A stretch of 64,000 bases of DNA from Cryobacterium breve (lineage in GTDB: Bacteria; Actinomycetota; Actinomycetes; Actinomycetales; Microbacteriaceae). Both the position numbers and the translations under genes were made by a program. Of this stretch, positions 45,643 through 55,425 are shown one piece after another; position 1 is the first letter of the stretch; the number at the start of each line of letters is the position of its first letter. Location: positions 1 to 64,000 of the forward strand of contig NZ_SOGJ01000023.1 of NCBI RefSeq assembly GCF_004402375.1, written 5' to 3'. The notes below the pieces were generated by a model. The model ran no database searches, was not told the DNA's origin, and saw only the letters and a program-made list of their open reading frames with translations.

Positions 45643-45668
45643 AACCCCCGGTAATTCGGGGGTTTTTC
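45643..45668 (+). terminator. Terminator of tRNA operon copy 1
   Basis: AACCCCCG-GTAATT-CGGGGGTT followed by TTT. Identical to the one closing copy 2. Confidence 0.93.
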
Positions 45669-45805
45669 TTTGCCCGCGGAGGGCGGGATTTGCCGGCGCA
45701 GAGGGGCGTTTCTCGGTGTTGGCCCGACGAATCGCTACTCCCGGTGCGGTGAGGCCGTCCGGAATCGGCTAGAGTCTTTCAAGTCAGCAATAACGCTGAC
45801 GAAGT

Positions 45806-45877
45806 GCGGATGTGGCGCAGTGGTAGCGCATCACCTTGCCAAGGTGAGGGTCGCGAGTTCGAATCTCGTCATCCGCT
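45806..45877 (+). tRNA. tRNA-Gly (anticodon GCC), copy 2
   Basis: 72 nt, identical to copy 1. Second operon, first gene. Confidence 0.96.
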
Positions 45878-45927
45878 CGAAATTGAATCGGCCGAAAGGC
45901 CGGTTCTTTTTGGTACGAATCCCAAGT

Positions 45928-45998
45928 GGTGGGTTGGCCGAGAGGCGAGGCAACGGCCTGCAAAGCCGTGTACACGGGTTCGAATCCCGTACCCACCT
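45928..45998 (+). tRNA. tRNA-Cys (anticodon GCA), copy 2
   Basis: 71 nt plus encoded CCA (45999-46001). Differs from copy 1 by one base in the acceptor arm, giving a perfect GGTGGGT/ACCCACC stem. Most bacteria have a single tRNA-Cys gene, so two adjacent copies are notable. Confidence 0.95.
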
Positions 45999-46027
45999 CC
46001 ACTCCAGGAAATTAATTTTCAGGAAAT

Positions 46028-46099
46028 GGGCGATTGGCGCAGCGGTAGCGCGCTTCCCTGACACGGAAGAGGTCACTGGTTCGATCCCAGTATCGCCCA
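46028..46099 (+). tRNA. tRNA-Val (anticodon GAC), copy 2
   Basis: 72 nt, identical to copy 1. Confidence 0.96.
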
Positions 46100-46105
46100 C
46101 AGATG

Positions 46106-46131
46106 AACCCCCGGTAATTCGGGGGTTTTTT
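46106..46131 (+). terminator. Terminator of tRNA operon copy 2
   Basis: AACCCCCG-GTAATT-CGGGGGTT followed by TTTT, ending at 46131. Confidence 0.93.
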
Positions 46132-46264
46132 CGTTCCCGATCTGGCCTGTACCGAATGCTCTCCGTCGGTTATGGCTGGGGCCGGTATATCGGTGGGGCT
46201 GTCCACCACACTGGGGATACCGGTGCGGTCCGTTCTGAACCACTGTGGTCAAGGAGGTTTGGCC

Positions 46265-47002
46265 ATGGAACTACTCGGCCCGTTTGCGATCGTGCTGGCG
46301 TGCGTGCTCGCCATCACCGCTTGGCTGACGCGCGTGGCCGGCTACTCGGCTGCCGAACCCGCGATTCCGCAGCGACGGGCGACGGATGCCCCGGCACGTG
46401 CCTGGAACCAGCTCACCCTGCCGCCACAGTGGCCCGCGCCGCCGTGCCTCAGTATTGGACGCGACCGACTGTCGATCACCGACGCCAACCGGCTCCTGGT
46501 AGCCGATGCGCAGGGCCTGCCGCCGCTCCGCGTGCAGGAGCACGGCGGCGTGCTGTGGCTCGTCGAGGTCACCTCCGGCAAGCTCGTGGGCATCGGTGAC
46601 GCCCGCCTCCCTGCCCTCGGAATCTGGAGCATCTGGCTTCGCGCTGTCGATTCCAGGACCATCCTCGCCCGCGAGGGGCTGCTCCATTCCGGCGCCGCGC
46701 TCCGCCTCGTGCGGCAGCCTCGCAACGCGGCGGACTCGAACGCTATCGCCGTGCACTCCGTCACGGGGAGACTCGTGGGGTACGTCAGCCCTCGCATCGC
46801 GGCAGGCCTGGCCGCGGTCCTGGATGCCGGCACGTCGATCGACGCGGTGGTCGTGTCCTTCAGCTCGCGGTCCGGTTCCTCACAGCCGGGATTGATCACG
46901 CTGCTGGCCGCATCCCCGCAGACCCTTTCCCACCTGTTCGAGCCGGTCAGTAGCCACGGCACTGTGCAGATGAGCCTGCCCGACGAGCTCCTCACCGGGT
47001 AG
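46265..47002 (+). CDS. HIRAN-domain protein with N-terminal membrane helix
   Basis: 245 residues from ATG 46265; AAGGAGG is 6 nt upstream. One N-terminal helix (ELLGPFAIVLACVLAITAWL). The C-terminal part has the HIRAN pattern: ALRLVRQPRNAADSNAIAVH, then SVTGRLVGYVSPRIAAGLAA followed by VLDAGTSIDAVV. HIRAN domains in eukaryotic helicase-like proteins bind 3'-OH DNA ends. Stand-alone membrane-anchored bacterial HIRAN proteins are poorly studied; its target is unknown. It sits between the tRNA array and thrS. Confidence 0.7.
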   Translation: MELLGPFAIVLACVLAITAWLTRVAGYSAAEPAIPQRRATDAPARAWNQLTLPPQWPAPPCLSIGRDRLSITDANRLLVADAQGLPPLRVQEHGGVLWLVEVTSGKLVGIGDARLPALGIWSIWLRAVDSRTILAREGLLHSGAALRLVRQPRNAADSNAIAVHSVTGRLVGYVSPRIAAGLAAVLDAGTSIDAVVVSFSSRSGSSQPGLITLLAASPQTLSHLFEPVSSHGTVQMSLPDELLTG

Positions 47003-47069
47003 GCGGAGAGGACTGCTCGGGCGCGCCGCTAAAGTTGAGGGGTTCGAACAATACTGAGGAGTAATACAC

Positions 47070-49037
47070 GTGGCTGACGGCTTTGAGCTATTCACCGACC
47101 GGTCCGTTGTCGCAATGCGCGTCAACGGCGAGCTCAGGGATCTCGCCACGACGGTGACTCCCACCGATACCGTCGAACCGGTGACGATCGGTTCGCCCGA
47201 TGGTCTCAGCATTCTGCGCCACTCGGCGGCCCATGTGCTCGCACAGGCCGTGCAGACCGTCAATCCGGCCGCTCGCCTGGGCATCGGCCCGCCCGTCACC
47301 GACGGCTTCTATTACGACTTCGACGTCGAAGAGGCCTTCACCCCCGAGGATGTTAAGTCGCTTGAGAAAGCCATGGACCGGATCATCCGTCAGGGCCAGC
47401 GATTCGTGCGCCGTGTTGTGACCGACGCCCAGGCGCGCGACGAACTCGCCGCCGAGCCGTACAAGCTGGAGCTGATCGGGCTCAAGGGCGGTGCCGCGGA
47501 CACTGCCGACAACGAGTCGGTCGAGGTCGGTGGCGCGGAGCTCACCATCTACGACAACGTGGACCCGAAGACGGGGGAGACGCTCTGGAAGGACCTGTGC
47601 CGCGGCCCCCACCTGCCGAACACCCGCATGATCGGCAACGGATATTCCCTGACCCGTCTGGCCGCCGCGTACTGGCGCGGTTCCGAGAAGAACCCGCAGC
47701 TACAGCGCATCTACGGCACGGCCTGGCCGACCAAGGACGAGTTGCGCGCCTACCAGGCCCGCCAGGAAGAAGCCGCCAAACGCGACCACCGCAAGCTTGG
47801 CGCCGAACTTGACCTGTTCAGCTTCCCCGAGGAAATCGGCTCCGGCTTGCCGGTCTTCCACCCCAAGGGAGGCATCATCCGCCAGGAGATGGAGAACTAC
47901 TCCCGCAAGCGGCACACCGAAGCCGGCTACGACTTCGTCTACACGCCCCACATCACCAAATCGAACCTGTTCGAGACCTCCGGCCATCTCGACTGGTACT
48001 CCGACGGCATGTTCCCGCCCATGAAGCTCGACGCGGAATACGACGCAGACGGCCACATGACCCGGCAGGGCGTCGACTACTACCTCAAGCCCATGAACTG
48101 CCCGTTCCACAACCTGATCTTCCGCTCCAGCGGCCGCAGCTACCGCGACCTGCCGATGCGCCTGTTCGAATTCGGCTCGGTCTACCGCTACGAGAAGTCG
48201 GGAGTCGTGCACGGGCTCACCCGTGTGCGCGGCATGACGCAGGACGACGCGCACATCTACACGACCCGTGAGGGCATGAAGGATGAGCTCACCAGCACCC
48301 TGAACTTCGTGCTGAAACTGCTCGCCGACTATGGCCTCGAGGACTACTACCTCGAACTTTCCACGAAAGACCCGAAGAAATTCGTCGGCACCGACGAGGC
48401 GTGGGCGGAAGCGACCGACACCCTGCGCGAGGTCGCCGAAGCATCCGGCCTGGAGCTCGTGGCCGACCCGGGCGGCGCCGCTTTCTACGGTCCGAAGATC
48501 TCCGTGCAGGCTCGCGACGCGATCGGCCGCACCTGGCAGATGTCCACGATCCAGTTGGACTTCAACCTGCCGGAGCGCTTCGACCTCGAATACACCGCCC
48601 CCGACGGCTCACGCCAGCGCCCGGTGATGATCCACCGAGCCCTCTTCGGGTCGATCGAGCGCTTTTTCGCAGTGCTCACCGAGCACTACGCGGGGGCGTT
48701 CCCGGTGTGGCTGTCCCCGGTGCAGGTCGTTGGCATCCCGGTCTCCGAGCAGTACGGTCCGTATCTCGATGAGATTGTGGCCCGACTCAAGACAGCCGGC
48801 GTGCGTGCGGAGGTCGACCACTCCGACGACCGGATGCAGAAGAAGATCCGCAACCACACCAAGGCGAAAGTCCCCTTCCAGCTCATCGTCGGTGAGGACG
48901 ACCGTGACAACGGTGCGGTCAGCTTCCGGTTCCGCGACGGCACGCAGGAGAACGGCGTGCCGGCTGACGAGGCCATCCACCGCATCATCGCCGCAATCGA
49001 GACGCGCGCGCAGGTCACGACACAGGGCCAGGTCTGA
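47070..49037 (+). CDS. thrS: Threonyl-tRNA synthetase
   Basis: 655 residues, GTG start with GAGGAG before it. Domains: N-terminal TGS-like strand (1-~60), editing domain with [20 protein letters not shown] and [20 protein letters not shown] followed by H, class II catalytic core with [55 protein letters not shown] (motif 2) and [20 protein letters not shown] (motif 3), and the anticodon-binding domain ([20 protein letters not shown]). First gene of the conserved thrS-HIT cluster; the HIT gene starts 1 nt after the stop. No T-box is seen upstream. Confidence 0.96.
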   Translation: MADGFELFTDRSVVAMRVNGELRDLATTVTPTDTVEPVTIGSPDGLSILRHSAAHVLAQAVQTVNPAARLGIGPPVTDGFYYDFDVEEAFTPEDVKSLEKAMDRIIRQGQRFVRRVVTDAQARDELAAEPYKLELIGLKGGAADTADNESVEVGGAELTIYDNVDPKTGETLWKDLCRGPHLPNTRMIGNGYSLTRLAAAYWRGSEKNPQLQRIYGTAWPTKDELRAYQARQEEAAKRDHRKLGAELDLFSFPEEIGSGLPVFHPKGGIIRQEMENYSRKRHTEAGYDFVYTPHITKSNLFETSGHLDWYSDGMFPPMKLDAEYDADGHMTRQGVDYYLKPMNCPFHNLIFRSSGRSYRDLPMRLFEFGSVYRYEKSGVVHGLTRVRGMTQDDAHIYTTREGMKDELTSTLNFVLKLLADYGLEDYYLELSTKDPKKFVGTDEAWAEATDTLREVAEASGLELVADPGGAAFYGPKISVQARDAIGRTWQMSTIQLDFNLPERFDLEYTAPDGSRQRPVMIHRALFGSIERFFAVLTEHYAGAFPVWLSPVQVVGIPVSEQYGPYLDEIVARLKTAGVRAEVDHSDDRMQKKIRNHTKAKVPFQLIVGEDDRDNGAVSFRFRDGTQENGVPADEAIHRIIAAIETRAQVTTQGQV

Positions 49038-49038
49038 G

Positions 49039-49602
49039 ATGGAGACACCCGACGACGAGTTTGAGGGGCTCGAGCAGTCGTCTGACTTCGCCGCGGTTCC
49101 GGATGCCTTCCAGCGCCTCTGGACGCCCCACCGCATGGTTTACATCCAGGACGGCCAGCAGCCGCATGCGGATTCCTGCCCGTTCTGCCTGGCGCCGGAC
49201 ATGACCGACGAGAAAGCCCTGATCGTGGCCCGCGGCACGCACGCCTACGTGCTGCTGAACCTGTTCCCCTATAACAGCGGACACCTTCTGGTCTGCCCCT
49301 ACCGGCACATTGCGACGTATGACGAGGCGAGCCCGGAGGAGATCGCCGAGATCGGTAGCCTGACCCAGGTGGCCATGCGCGTGCTCAAGTCGGTGTCGCA
49401 CTGCGAAGGCTTCAACATCGGCATGAACCAGGGCCGGATCGCGGGGGCCGGAATCGCCGAGCACCTTCACCAACACATCGTTCCCCGCTGGGCGCTGGAC
49501 TCGAACTTCTTCCCGATCATCGCCGGCACGAAGGCTATTCCCCGACTGCTCGGCGATGTGCGACGCGAAGTCGCAGGAGGCTGGCCTCAGGATGGCAACT
49601 AG
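49039..49602 (+). CDS. HIT family hydrolase (Ap4A phosphorylase-like)
   Basis: 187 residues from ATG 49039. HIT core: CPFCLAPDMTDEKALIVARG, then AYVLLNLFPYNSGHLLVCPY, GFNIGMNQGRIAGAGIAEHL and the histidine triad EHLHQHIVPRWALDSNFF. Actinobacterial members (M. tuberculosis Rv2613c) are diadenosine tetraphosphate phosphorylases; that activity is expected but not shown. Next to thrS as in mycobacteria; in this genome pgsA, which follows in M. tuberculosis, is absent from the cluster. Confidence 0.92.
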   Translation: METPDDEFEGLEQSSDFAAVPDAFQRLWTPHRMVYIQDGQQPHADSCPFCLAPDMTDEKALIVARGTHAYVLLNLFPYNSGHLLVCPYRHIATYDEASPEEIAEIGSLTQVAMRVLKSVSHCEGFNIGMNQGRIAGAGIAEHLHQHIVPRWALDSNFFPIIAGTKAIPRLLGDVRREVAGGWPQDGN

Positions 49603-49670
49603 CCGAATAAACCTCTCCACCGGCACCTGCCGGGCGGAACCGTCAAGTCCCAGGGAATAGAATCAAAGCT

Positions 49671-50567
49671 ATGACTGAAACCACTTCCGCCTTTGGTTCG
49701 AGCCGCGTCAAGCGTGGACTCGCCGACATGATGAAGGGCGGCGTCATCATGGACGTCGTCAACGCCGAGCAGGCACGCATCGCCGAGGACGCCGGTGCCG
49801 TCGCCGTCATGGCTCTTGAGCGGGTACCCGCCGACATCCGTTCGCAGGGTGGCGTCGCTCGCATGAGTGACCCCGACCTGATCGACAGCATCATCGCCGA
49901 GGTCTCCATCCCGGTGATGGCCAAGGCGCGCATCGGCCATTTCGTCGAAGCGCAGATCCTCCAGGCCCTGAACGTCGACTACATCGATGAGTCCGAGGTG
50001 CTCAGCCCCGCCGACTACGTCAACCACATCGACAAGTGGAACTTCACGGTTCCGTTCGTCTGTGGCGCCACCAACCTGGGTGAGGCGCTCCGCCGCATCA
50101 CCGAGGGTGCGGCCATGATCCGGTCCAAGGGCGAGGCCGGAACCGGCGACGTCTCCGAGGCCATGAAGCATATTCGCACCATCAAGGGTGAGGTGGCACG
50201 TTTGTCCGCCCTGAGCAAGGACGAACTCTACGTCGCCGCGAAGGAACTGCAGGCCCCGTACGAACTGGTCGCCGAGGTCGCCGCCACGGGCAAGCTCCCC
50301 GTCGTGCTGTTCGTCGCCGGCGGCGTGGCCACCCCGGCCGACGCGGCCCTGATGATGCAGATGGGTGCGGACGGCGTGTTCGTCGGATCCGGCATCTTCA
50401 AGTCGGGCAACCCGCAGGCTCGCGCGAACGCCATTGTCAAAGCCGTCACGTTCTACGACGACCCCAGCGTGATCGCATCCGTCTCCCGCGGACTCGGCGA
50501 AGCCATGGTCGGCATCAACGTGTCCGACCTGGCGGCGCCGCACCGCCTCTCCGAGCGCGGCTGGTGA
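49671..50567 (+). CDS. pdxS: Pyridoxal 5'-phosphate synthase subunit PdxS
   Basis: 298 residues. Typical (beta/alpha)8 marks: [20 protein letters not shown], then [38 protein letters not shown] (catalytic lysine), [20 protein letters not shown] and [20 protein letters not shown]. Builds PLP from ribose 5-phosphate, glyceraldehyde 3-phosphate and ammonia delivered by PdxT. TAGAAT ends 7 nt before the ATG, so leaderless initiation is likely. Followed by pdxT 10 nt later. Confidence 0.97.
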   Translation: MTETTSAFGSSRVKRGLADMMKGGVIMDVVNAEQARIAEDAGAVAVMALERVPADIRSQGGVARMSDPDLIDSIIAEVSIPVMAKARIGHFVEAQILQALNVDYIDESEVLSPADYVNHIDKWNFTVPFVCGATNLGEALRRITEGAAMIRSKGEAGTGDVSEAMKHIRTIKGEVARLSALSKDELYVAAKELQAPYELVAEVAATGKLPVVLFVAGGVATPADAALMMQMGADGVFVGSGIFKSGNPQARANAIVKAVTFYDDPSVIASVSRGLGEAMVGINVSDLAAPHRLSERGW

Positions 50568-50577
50568 CCACCCGTTC

Positions 50578-51171
50578 GTGAGCGTTGGAGTTCTCGCCCT
50601 TCAGGGTGACTTTCGCGAGCATGCCGCGGTTCTTCGGAACCTCGGCGCCGAGGTCGAACTCATTCGCCGACCGGAGGAGCTGTCCCGCATCAATGGGCTG
50701 GTGATTCCGGGCGGCGAATCCAGCGTGATGGACAAACTGGCGCGGGCGTTCGGCCTCGCCGAACCGCTCGCGGGGGCCGTGCGGAGCGGCCTGCCTGTGT
50801 ACGGCACCTGTGCCGGCCTGATCATGCTCGCCGACAGGGTCATCGACGGGATCACAGGCCAGCAGACCATCGGCGGCCTCGACATCGCGGTGCGCCGAAA
50901 CGCCTTCGGTTCGCAGACGCTGTCGTTCGAGACTGATCTCGACGTGCCCGTTCTCGGCGCTTCCCCGGTGCATGCCGTGTTCATCCGGGCTCCCGTGGTG
51001 GAGACCGTCGGGCCGCGCGCCCGGGCACTGGCGAGGCTTTCCGACGGGCGCTGCGTCGCGGTTGAGCAGGATAACCTGCTCGGCACTTCGTTCCATCCGG
51101 AGATCACCGGGGAATTCCGCTTCCACGAGTATTTCCTGCAGAAGGTGGCTGCGGCGAACTTTGGTCACTAG
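50578..51171 (+). CDS. pdxT: PLP synthase glutaminase subunit PdxT
   Basis: 197 residues, GTG start. Class I glutaminase: GVLALQGDFREHAAVLRNLG, INGLVIPGGESSVMDKLARA, nucleophile C78 in YGTCAGLIMLADRV, and the His-Glu pair in SFHPEITGEFRFH. Supplies ammonia to PdxS; the two assemble into a 12+12 complex. Its TAG stop (51169-51171) is part of the next gene's likely -10 element. Confidence 0.96.
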   Translation: MSVGVLALQGDFREHAAVLRNLGAEVELIRRPEELSRINGLVIPGGESSVMDKLARAFGLAEPLAGAVRSGLPVYGTCAGLIMLADRVIDGITGQQTIGGLDIAVRRNAFGSQTLSFETDLDVPVLGASPVHAVFIRAPVVETVGPRARALARLSDGRCVAVEQDNLLGTSFHPEITGEFRFHEYFLQKVAAANFGH

Positions 51172-51180
51172 GCTCCGGTG

Positions 51181-51723
51181 ATGGCCGACTGGGTGGCGCT
51201 CCTGCGCGGGATCAACGTGAACGGGATCACCATTGCGATGGCCGATCTGCAGAGTGTCTTTCGCGAAATCGGCTTCACCGGTGTTCGCACGGTCCTGGCC
51301 AGCGGCAATGTGCTGTTCACAACGGGTGAAACGGATGCGGCGGCGCTCAAACTCCGGATCGAACGTGCCCTCTCTACGGCCTTCGGCTATCAGGCTTGGA
51401 TCGTGCTCGTGGGTGTCGGCACCCTTGATGCGGTGGTGCGGGCGTTCCCGTTCGACCCGCAGCGGGAGGGATGGCATCCGTACGTCGTGTTCGGGGCGAG
51501 GCAATCTGCCCTCGACGAGCTGATCGAGGCGGCCGGCCCGTTGGACCCGGACACGGAGGAGGTGCTGCCCGGGCTGAGCGTGCTCTACTGGCAGGTGCTC
51601 CGGGAGGTCGGTATCAACAGCCCGTTCAGCAAGCTCAGTGGCAAGGCCCGCTACCGCTCGACCACGACCACCCGCAACCTGCGCACTCTGAACAAATTGC
51701 TCGCCGCAGCCCCGGGCGCGTGA
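51181..51723 (+). CDS. DUF1697 family protein
   Basis: 180 residues from ATG 51181; GTG 51178 is an alternative one codon upstream. Marks: [20 protein letters not shown], then [18 protein letters not shown], and the C-terminal [26 protein letters not shown] (51169-51174) ends 6 nt before the ATG and overlaps the pdxT stop, suggesting leaderless synthesis from an internal promoter. Family function unknown. Its place between pdxT and yebC is not the usual actinobacterial order. Confidence 0.88.
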   Translation: MADWVALLRGINVNGITIAMADLQSVFREIGFTGVRTVLASGNVLFTTGETDAAALKLRIERALSTAFGYQAWIVLVGVGTLDAVVRAFPFDPQREGWHPYVVFGARQSALDELIEAAGPLDPDTEEVLPGLSVLYWQVLREVGINSPFSKLSGKARYRSTTTTRNLRTLNKLLAAAPGA

Positions 51724-51770
51724 AGCCCGTCCCATCAGGCATCGCGGGTTAGAATGGGGCGCACTCCAAG

Positions 51771-51811
51771 GTGCAGCGACCAGTGGCACGGCAGTGCAGC
51801 GACCAGCGGCA
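51771..51811. repeat. Two 18-bp direct repeats in the yebC leader
   Basis: GTGCAGCGACCAG[T/C]GGCA at 51771-51788 and 51794-51811 (one difference, 23-bp period), between a TAGAAT -10 (about 51751) and the yebC start. The transcript would carry both copies in its ~110-nt leader. Confidence 0.6.
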
Positions 51812-51871
51812 GCAAGCGCCCCGGTGCCAATCGACAGCCAAGTCACGACAGCCAAAGACAACGGGAGACTC

Positions 51872-52636
51872 ATGTCCGGACATTCCAAGTGGGCGACAAC
51901 AAAGCACCAGAAGGCGGTCACCGACTCTCGTCGGGCGAAGGCCTTCGCCAAGTTGATCAAGAACATCGAAGTCGCGGCCCGCATGGGCGGTGCCGATCTC
52001 TCGGGAAACCCGACTCTGGTCGACGCCATCCAGAAGGCCAAGAAGACCTCAGTTCCCAATGACAACATCGACCGTGCCGTCAAGCGCGGCGCCGGCCTGT
52101 CCGGCGAAGTGGTCGATTACACGACCATCATGTACGAGGGCTACGCCGCGAACGGCGTCGCCGTCATGATCGAGTGTCTGACGGACAACAAGAACCGCGC
52201 GGCCGCTGAGGTGCGCACCACCATGTCCCGCAATGGCGGCAACATGGCCGACCCGGGCAGCGTGGCGTACAACTTCCACCGCAAAGGCATCGTCGTCGTG
52301 CCGAAGAGCAAGGGCCTCACGGAGGATGACGTGCTCCTCGCCGTGCTCGACGCCGGCGCCGAAGAGGTCGCCGACGACGGAGAGAAGTTCGAGGTCTTCA
52401 GTGAAGCCCACGACCTCGTCGCGACCCGCACGGCCCTCCAGACGGCGGGAATCGATTACGACTCGGCCGACATCGCGTTCGTGCCGCAGCTCAAGGTCGA
52501 GGTCGACGCCGAGACCGCTCGTAAGGTGTTCCGTTTGATCGATGCGCTCGAAGAGCTCGATGACGTACAGAACATCTACAGCAACTACGACGTGTCGCCC
52601 GAGGTCATCGCGGAGCTCCAGTCCGAAGCCGAGTAG
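51872..52636 (+). CDS. yebC: YebC/PmpR family protein
   Basis: 254 residues. Signature [20 protein letters not shown] followed by [20 protein letters not shown]; then [34 protein letters not shown] and the domain with [18 protein letters not shown]. Long annotated as a transcriptional regulator; some YebC proteins act as translation factors at proline-rich stretches. It directly precedes ruvC, with a 4-nt gap. GGGAG lies 6 nt before the ATG. Confidence 0.95.
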   Translation: MSGHSKWATTKHQKAVTDSRRAKAFAKLIKNIEVAARMGGADLSGNPTLVDAIQKAKKTSVPNDNIDRAVKRGAGLSGEVVDYTTIMYEGYAANGVAVMIECLTDNKNRAAAEVRTTMSRNGGNMADPGSVAYNFHRKGIVVVPKSKGLTEDDVLLAVLDAGAEEVADDGEKFEVFSEAHDLVATRTALQTAGIDYDSADIAFVPQLKVEVDAETARKVFRLIDALEELDDVQNIYSNYDVSPEVIAELQSEAE

Positions 52637-52640
52637 GGCG

Positions 52641-53243
52641 GTGTCACTCCGGGTTCTGGGTATTGATCCCGGACTGACCCGCTGCGGGGTGGGCATTGTC
52701 GACGTGGCCGGCAACCGCTCCGCGACACTCGTCGACGTCACGGTGCTGCGCAGTTCGCCCGACCTGCCCCTTGAGCAGCGCCTGCTCCTGATCAGCCGGG
52801 GGCTGGAGGACATGCTCGACCGTCACAAGCCCGCCGTCGTCGCCATCGAGCGGGTCTTCGCACAGAACAACGTCAGCACGGTGATGGGCACGGCCCAGAT
52901 CAGCGGGGTCGCCCTGCTCCTCGCGGCACAGCGAGGGCTCACTGTCACCCTGCACACCCCGAGCGAGGTCAAGGCCGCGATCACGGGCTACGGTTCCGCC
53001 GACAAGGCCCAGGTCGGACTCATGGTGGCGCGGGTTCTGGGCCTGGCCGAGGCACCGAAACCGGCGGATGCCGCAGACGCCCTGGCCATCGCCATCTGCC
53101 ATGCCTGGCGAAGCGGGGCTTCCGGCACCACCCTGCCCGGCGCAGCCGGCGTAGCTCCCGGCACGCTGACGCCGGCCCAAAGGGCGTGGCGCGCCGCCGA
53201 GCGCAGCGCGGTGTCGTCGGTGCCCCGTAGTCTGAAGCGGTGA
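52641..53243 (+). CDS. ruvC: Holliday junction resolvase RuvC
   Basis: 200 residues from GTG 52641. Catalytic carboxylates are in [36 protein letters not shown] and [17 protein letters not shown]. The C-terminal ~35 residues are an Ala/Gly-rich extension common in actinobacteria. Cleaves Holliday junctions with RuvAB. Its stop overlaps the ruvA start by 4 nt (GTGA). Confidence 0.95.
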   Translation: MSLRVLGIDPGLTRCGVGIVDVAGNRSATLVDVTVLRSSPDLPLEQRLLLISRGLEDMLDRHKPAVVAIERVFAQNNVSTVMGTAQISGVALLLAAQRGLTVTLHTPSEVKAAITGYGSADKAQVGLMVARVLGLAEAPKPADAADALAIAICHAWRSGASGTTLPGAAGVAPGTLTPAQRAWRAAERSAVSSVPRSLKR

Positions 53244-53863
53244 TTGCTTCCGTACGTGGCCTTGTCCTGTCTGCCATTGGTTCCGTGGCCGTGATCGAGG
53301 TCGGGGGAGTCGGTCTGGCCGTGCAGGTCACCCCATCGACCGCGCTGTCCCTCCGCGTTGGCACCGAGACTCTGCTCTCCACCACCCTGATCGTGCGCGA
53401 GGACTCGCTAACGCTCTACGGTTTCCCGGCCGCCGACGAACTCGAGGTCTTCGAACTACTCGTCGGCGTCACCGGAGTCGGGCCCAAATCCGCCCTCGGA
53501 GTGCTCGCGGTGCTCAGTCCTAGCCAAATCGCCCAAGCCGTTTCGTCCGAAGACGACGGTGCTTTCCGCAAGGTGAGCGGCATTGGCCCCAAGACCGCGA
53601 AACTCATCGTGCTGTCCCTCGCCGGCAAGGTGTTCGTCACGACCACGGCTGCGGCAGCCACCCGCCCTGCCCCCACGAGCGCCTCGGCAAACGTGCAGGC
53701 GGCCCTGATCGGTCTCGGGTGGTCCGAGAAGGTGGCGGCCCAGGCCGTCGACGAGACCCTTGCCGAGTCGAACGAACCGGAACTGATCGGTGTGGCCGCC
53801 CTCCTCCGCCTCGTGCTCTCCAGACTCGGACCGGCGCAGCAGGCATCGGAGCGCCGCGCGTGA
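53240..53863 (+). CDS. ruvA: Holliday junction branch migration protein RuvA
   Basis: 207 residues. Domain I OB-fold: [20 protein letters not shown]-like start, [20 protein letters not shown]. Domain II two HhH motifs: [20 protein letters not shown] and [20 protein letters not shown]. Domain III ([20 protein letters not shown]) contacts RuvB. Tetramer that recognises the four-way junction. GTGA overlap with ruvC and with ruvB. Confidence 0.95.
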   Translation: MIASVRGLVLSAIGSVAVIEVGGVGLAVQVTPSTALSLRVGTETLLSTTLIVREDSLTLYGFPAADELEVFELLVGVTGVGPKSALGVLAVLSPSQIAQAVSSEDDGAFRKVSGIGPKTAKLIVLSLAGKVFVTTTAAAATRPAPTSASANVQAALIGLGWSEKVAAQAVDETLAESNEPELIGVAALLRLVLSRLGPAQQASERRA

Positions 53864-54927
53864 GCGGCGCACAAGGGCTGGCCGGCGACCCCGGCGTCGA
53901 GTTGACCCGCCCGGAACTCGAAGGTGACGCCGAACTGGCCTTCGAGGGTGCCCTGCGACCGCGTAGCCTGGGCGAGTTCGTGGGCCAGCAGAAGGTGCGC
54001 GGCCAGCTTCAACTGCTTCTCACGGCGGCCACCATGCAGAGCCGCACCCCCGACCACATCCTCCTCGCCGGCCCGCCCGGACTCGGAAAGACCACGCTCG
54101 CCATGATCATCGCCTACGAGGGCAACCGGCCGCTCCGGATGTCCAGCGGCCCTGCCATCCAGCACGCCGGCGATCTCGCCGCCGTGCTCTCGTCACTCGT
54201 GCCGGGCGAGGTCCTCTTCATCGACGAGATCCACCGTATGGCCCGCTCCGCCGAGGAGATGCTCTACCTGGCCATGGAAGACTTTCGCATCGACATCATG
54301 GTCGGCAAGGGTGCTGGCGCCACCTCCGTGCCGCTGGACCTGGCACCGTTCACTCTCGTGGGGGCAACCACGCGGTCCGGGCTGTTACCCAACCCGCTCC
54401 GCGACAGGTTCGGCTTCACCGCCCACCTGGAGTTCTACGCCGACCACGAACTCGAACAGGTACTCGGGCGTGCGGCCAAATTGCTCGACCTCGTGATCGA
54501 GCAGGATGCCCTGGCCGAGATCGCCGGCCGGTGCCGCGGCACGCCCCGAATCGCGAACCGGCTCCTTCGGCGGGTGCGGGACTACGCGCTGGTGCACGGC
54601 GGAGACGCCGACCTGGCCGCGGTGCACGCCGCCCTGGAGCTCTACGACGTCGACGCCATCGGCCTCGACCGGCTCGACCGGGAGGTGATGCGCATCATCC
54701 TGACCCGTTTTGGGGGAGGGCCGGTTGGCCTCAACACCCTTGCGGTCTCCGTTGGCGAGGAGGCCGAGACCATCGAGGCAGTCGTGGAGCCGTTCCTGGT
54801 GCGCATCGGATTCCTGATGCGCACGCCGCGCGGGCGAGTCGCCACCCCGGAGGCGTGGCGGCATTTCGGTCTGAGCGGGCCCCAGGCGAGCGGGCCGCCA
54901 GTTCCCCTCCTGTTGGATGACCTATAA
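53860..54927 (+). CDS. ruvB: Holliday junction branch migration ATPase RuvB
   Basis: 355 residues from GTG 53860. Walker [21 protein letters not shown], Walker [21 protein letters not shown], sensor 1 [18 protein letters not shown], arginine finger region [20 protein letters not shown], and the C-terminal winged helix ([20 protein letters not shown]). Drives branch migration with RuvA. Its last codons contain a consensus TATAAT that may start the yajC-secDF transcript. Confidence 0.95.
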   Translation: MSGAQGLAGDPGVELTRPELEGDAELAFEGALRPRSLGEFVGQQKVRGQLQLLLTAATMQSRTPDHILLAGPPGLGKTTLAMIIAYEGNRPLRMSSGPAIQHAGDLAAVLSSLVPGEVLFIDEIHRMARSAEEMLYLAMEDFRIDIMVGKGAGATSVPLDLAPFTLVGATTRSGLLPNPLRDRFGFTAHLEFYADHELEQVLGRAAKLLDLVIEQDALAEIAGRCRGTPRIANRLLRRVRDYALVHGGDADLAAVHAALELYDVDAIGLDRLDREVMRIILTRFGGGPVGLNTLAVSVGEEAETIEAVVEPFLVRIGFLMRTPRGRVATPEAWRHFGLSGPQASGPPVPLLLDDL

Positions 54928-54964
54928 TTCGAGTTGGTTCGCCTAGAACCATCCGTGCGGGTTC
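54923..54964 (+). promoter_or_regulatory. yajC-secDF promoter and structured leader
   Basis: TATAAT (54923-54928) is a perfect -10 that overlaps the ruvB stop codon; the -35 region is poor. The predicted RNA starts near 54935. GGTTC (54936-54940) can pair with GAACC (54946-54950), and that same GAACC can instead pair with a second GGTTC (54960-54964), so two hairpins exclude each other in a ~90-nt leader. Confidence 0.5.
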
Positions 54965-55026
54965 CTCCGGGACCTGTGCGCACAGACTTCGGCCCTCGTG
55001 CCGCTACCGAAAGGTTTCACAGTTTT

Positions 55027-55413
55027 ATGGATCCGTTGACTCTTGTCATGCTTGCCGTTCTCGCGGCGCTCGTGTTCTTCATGTTCCGCAATAGCCGCAA
55101 GCGCCAGAAGGACCAGGCTGCCCTGCAGTCCCAGATGGTTGCCGGTGCCGACGTCATGACCAACTTCGGCCTGTACGGAACGATCGTATCCATCGACGAA
55201 GAAGCGAACAAGGTCGCCCTGGAGATCGCCCCTGGCACCGTCGTCGAGCTGCACCGCCAGACCATCGCCCGGGTGGTCGAGCCGATCCTGGTCGAGCCTC
55301 ACGACGAGTCCGTTGCCGAACTGAACCAGGACAGCGCAGCCGTCATGGGTGAGCCGGACTTCGGCCAGCGCGTTGCAGACACCGACGAAGAGCCCAAAAA
55401 GGGCGACGCATAA
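55027..55413 (+). CDS. yajC: Preprotein translocase subunit YajC
   Basis: 128 residues. One membrane helix (LVMLAVLAALVFFMFRN), then the YajC domain: RKRQKDQAALQSQMVAGADV, then MTNFGLYGTIVSIDEEANKV and GTVVELHRQTIARVVEP. The C-terminal ~35 residues are an acidic tail. Associates with SecD-SecF. Ribosome site GAAAGG is 13 nt before the ATG, rather far. An intense hairpin separates it from secD. Confidence 0.93.
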   Translation: MDPLTLVMLAVLAALVFFMFRNSRKRQKDQAALQSQMVAGADVMTNFGLYGTIVSIDEEANKVALEIAPGTVVELHRQTIARVVEPILVEPHDESVAELNQDSAAVMGEPDFGQRVADTDEEPKKGDA

Positions 55414-55425
55414 CCAATCCCTCTC

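Larger units (their letters stand above)
45343..45666 (+). repeat. Tandem duplication unit 1 (tRNA Gly-Cys-Val and terminator)
   Basis: 324 bp repeated at 45806-46129 with a constant 463-bp offset and no indels. I count about four substitutions, all in the Cys acceptor arm and the Cys-Val spacer. The spacers (GAAATTGAATCGGCCGAAAG...) are as conserved as the tRNAs, so the duplication is recent or kept homogeneous by gene conversion. Confidence 0.9.
45806..46129 (+). repeat. Tandem duplication unit 2 (tRNA Gly-Cys-Val and terminator)
   Basis: Second unit of the 324-bp duplication, separated from the first by about 140 bp that contain a TAGAGT -10. See unit 1 for differences. Confidence 0.9.

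Noticed and set aside
45343-46131. Repeat array resembling CRISPR
   Set aside because: The repeats are tRNA genes with operon spacers; there are only two units and no cas genes.
47003-47069. T-box or attenuator before thrS
   Set aside because: The 67-bp gap is too short and no T-box sequence (TGGNACC) is seen.
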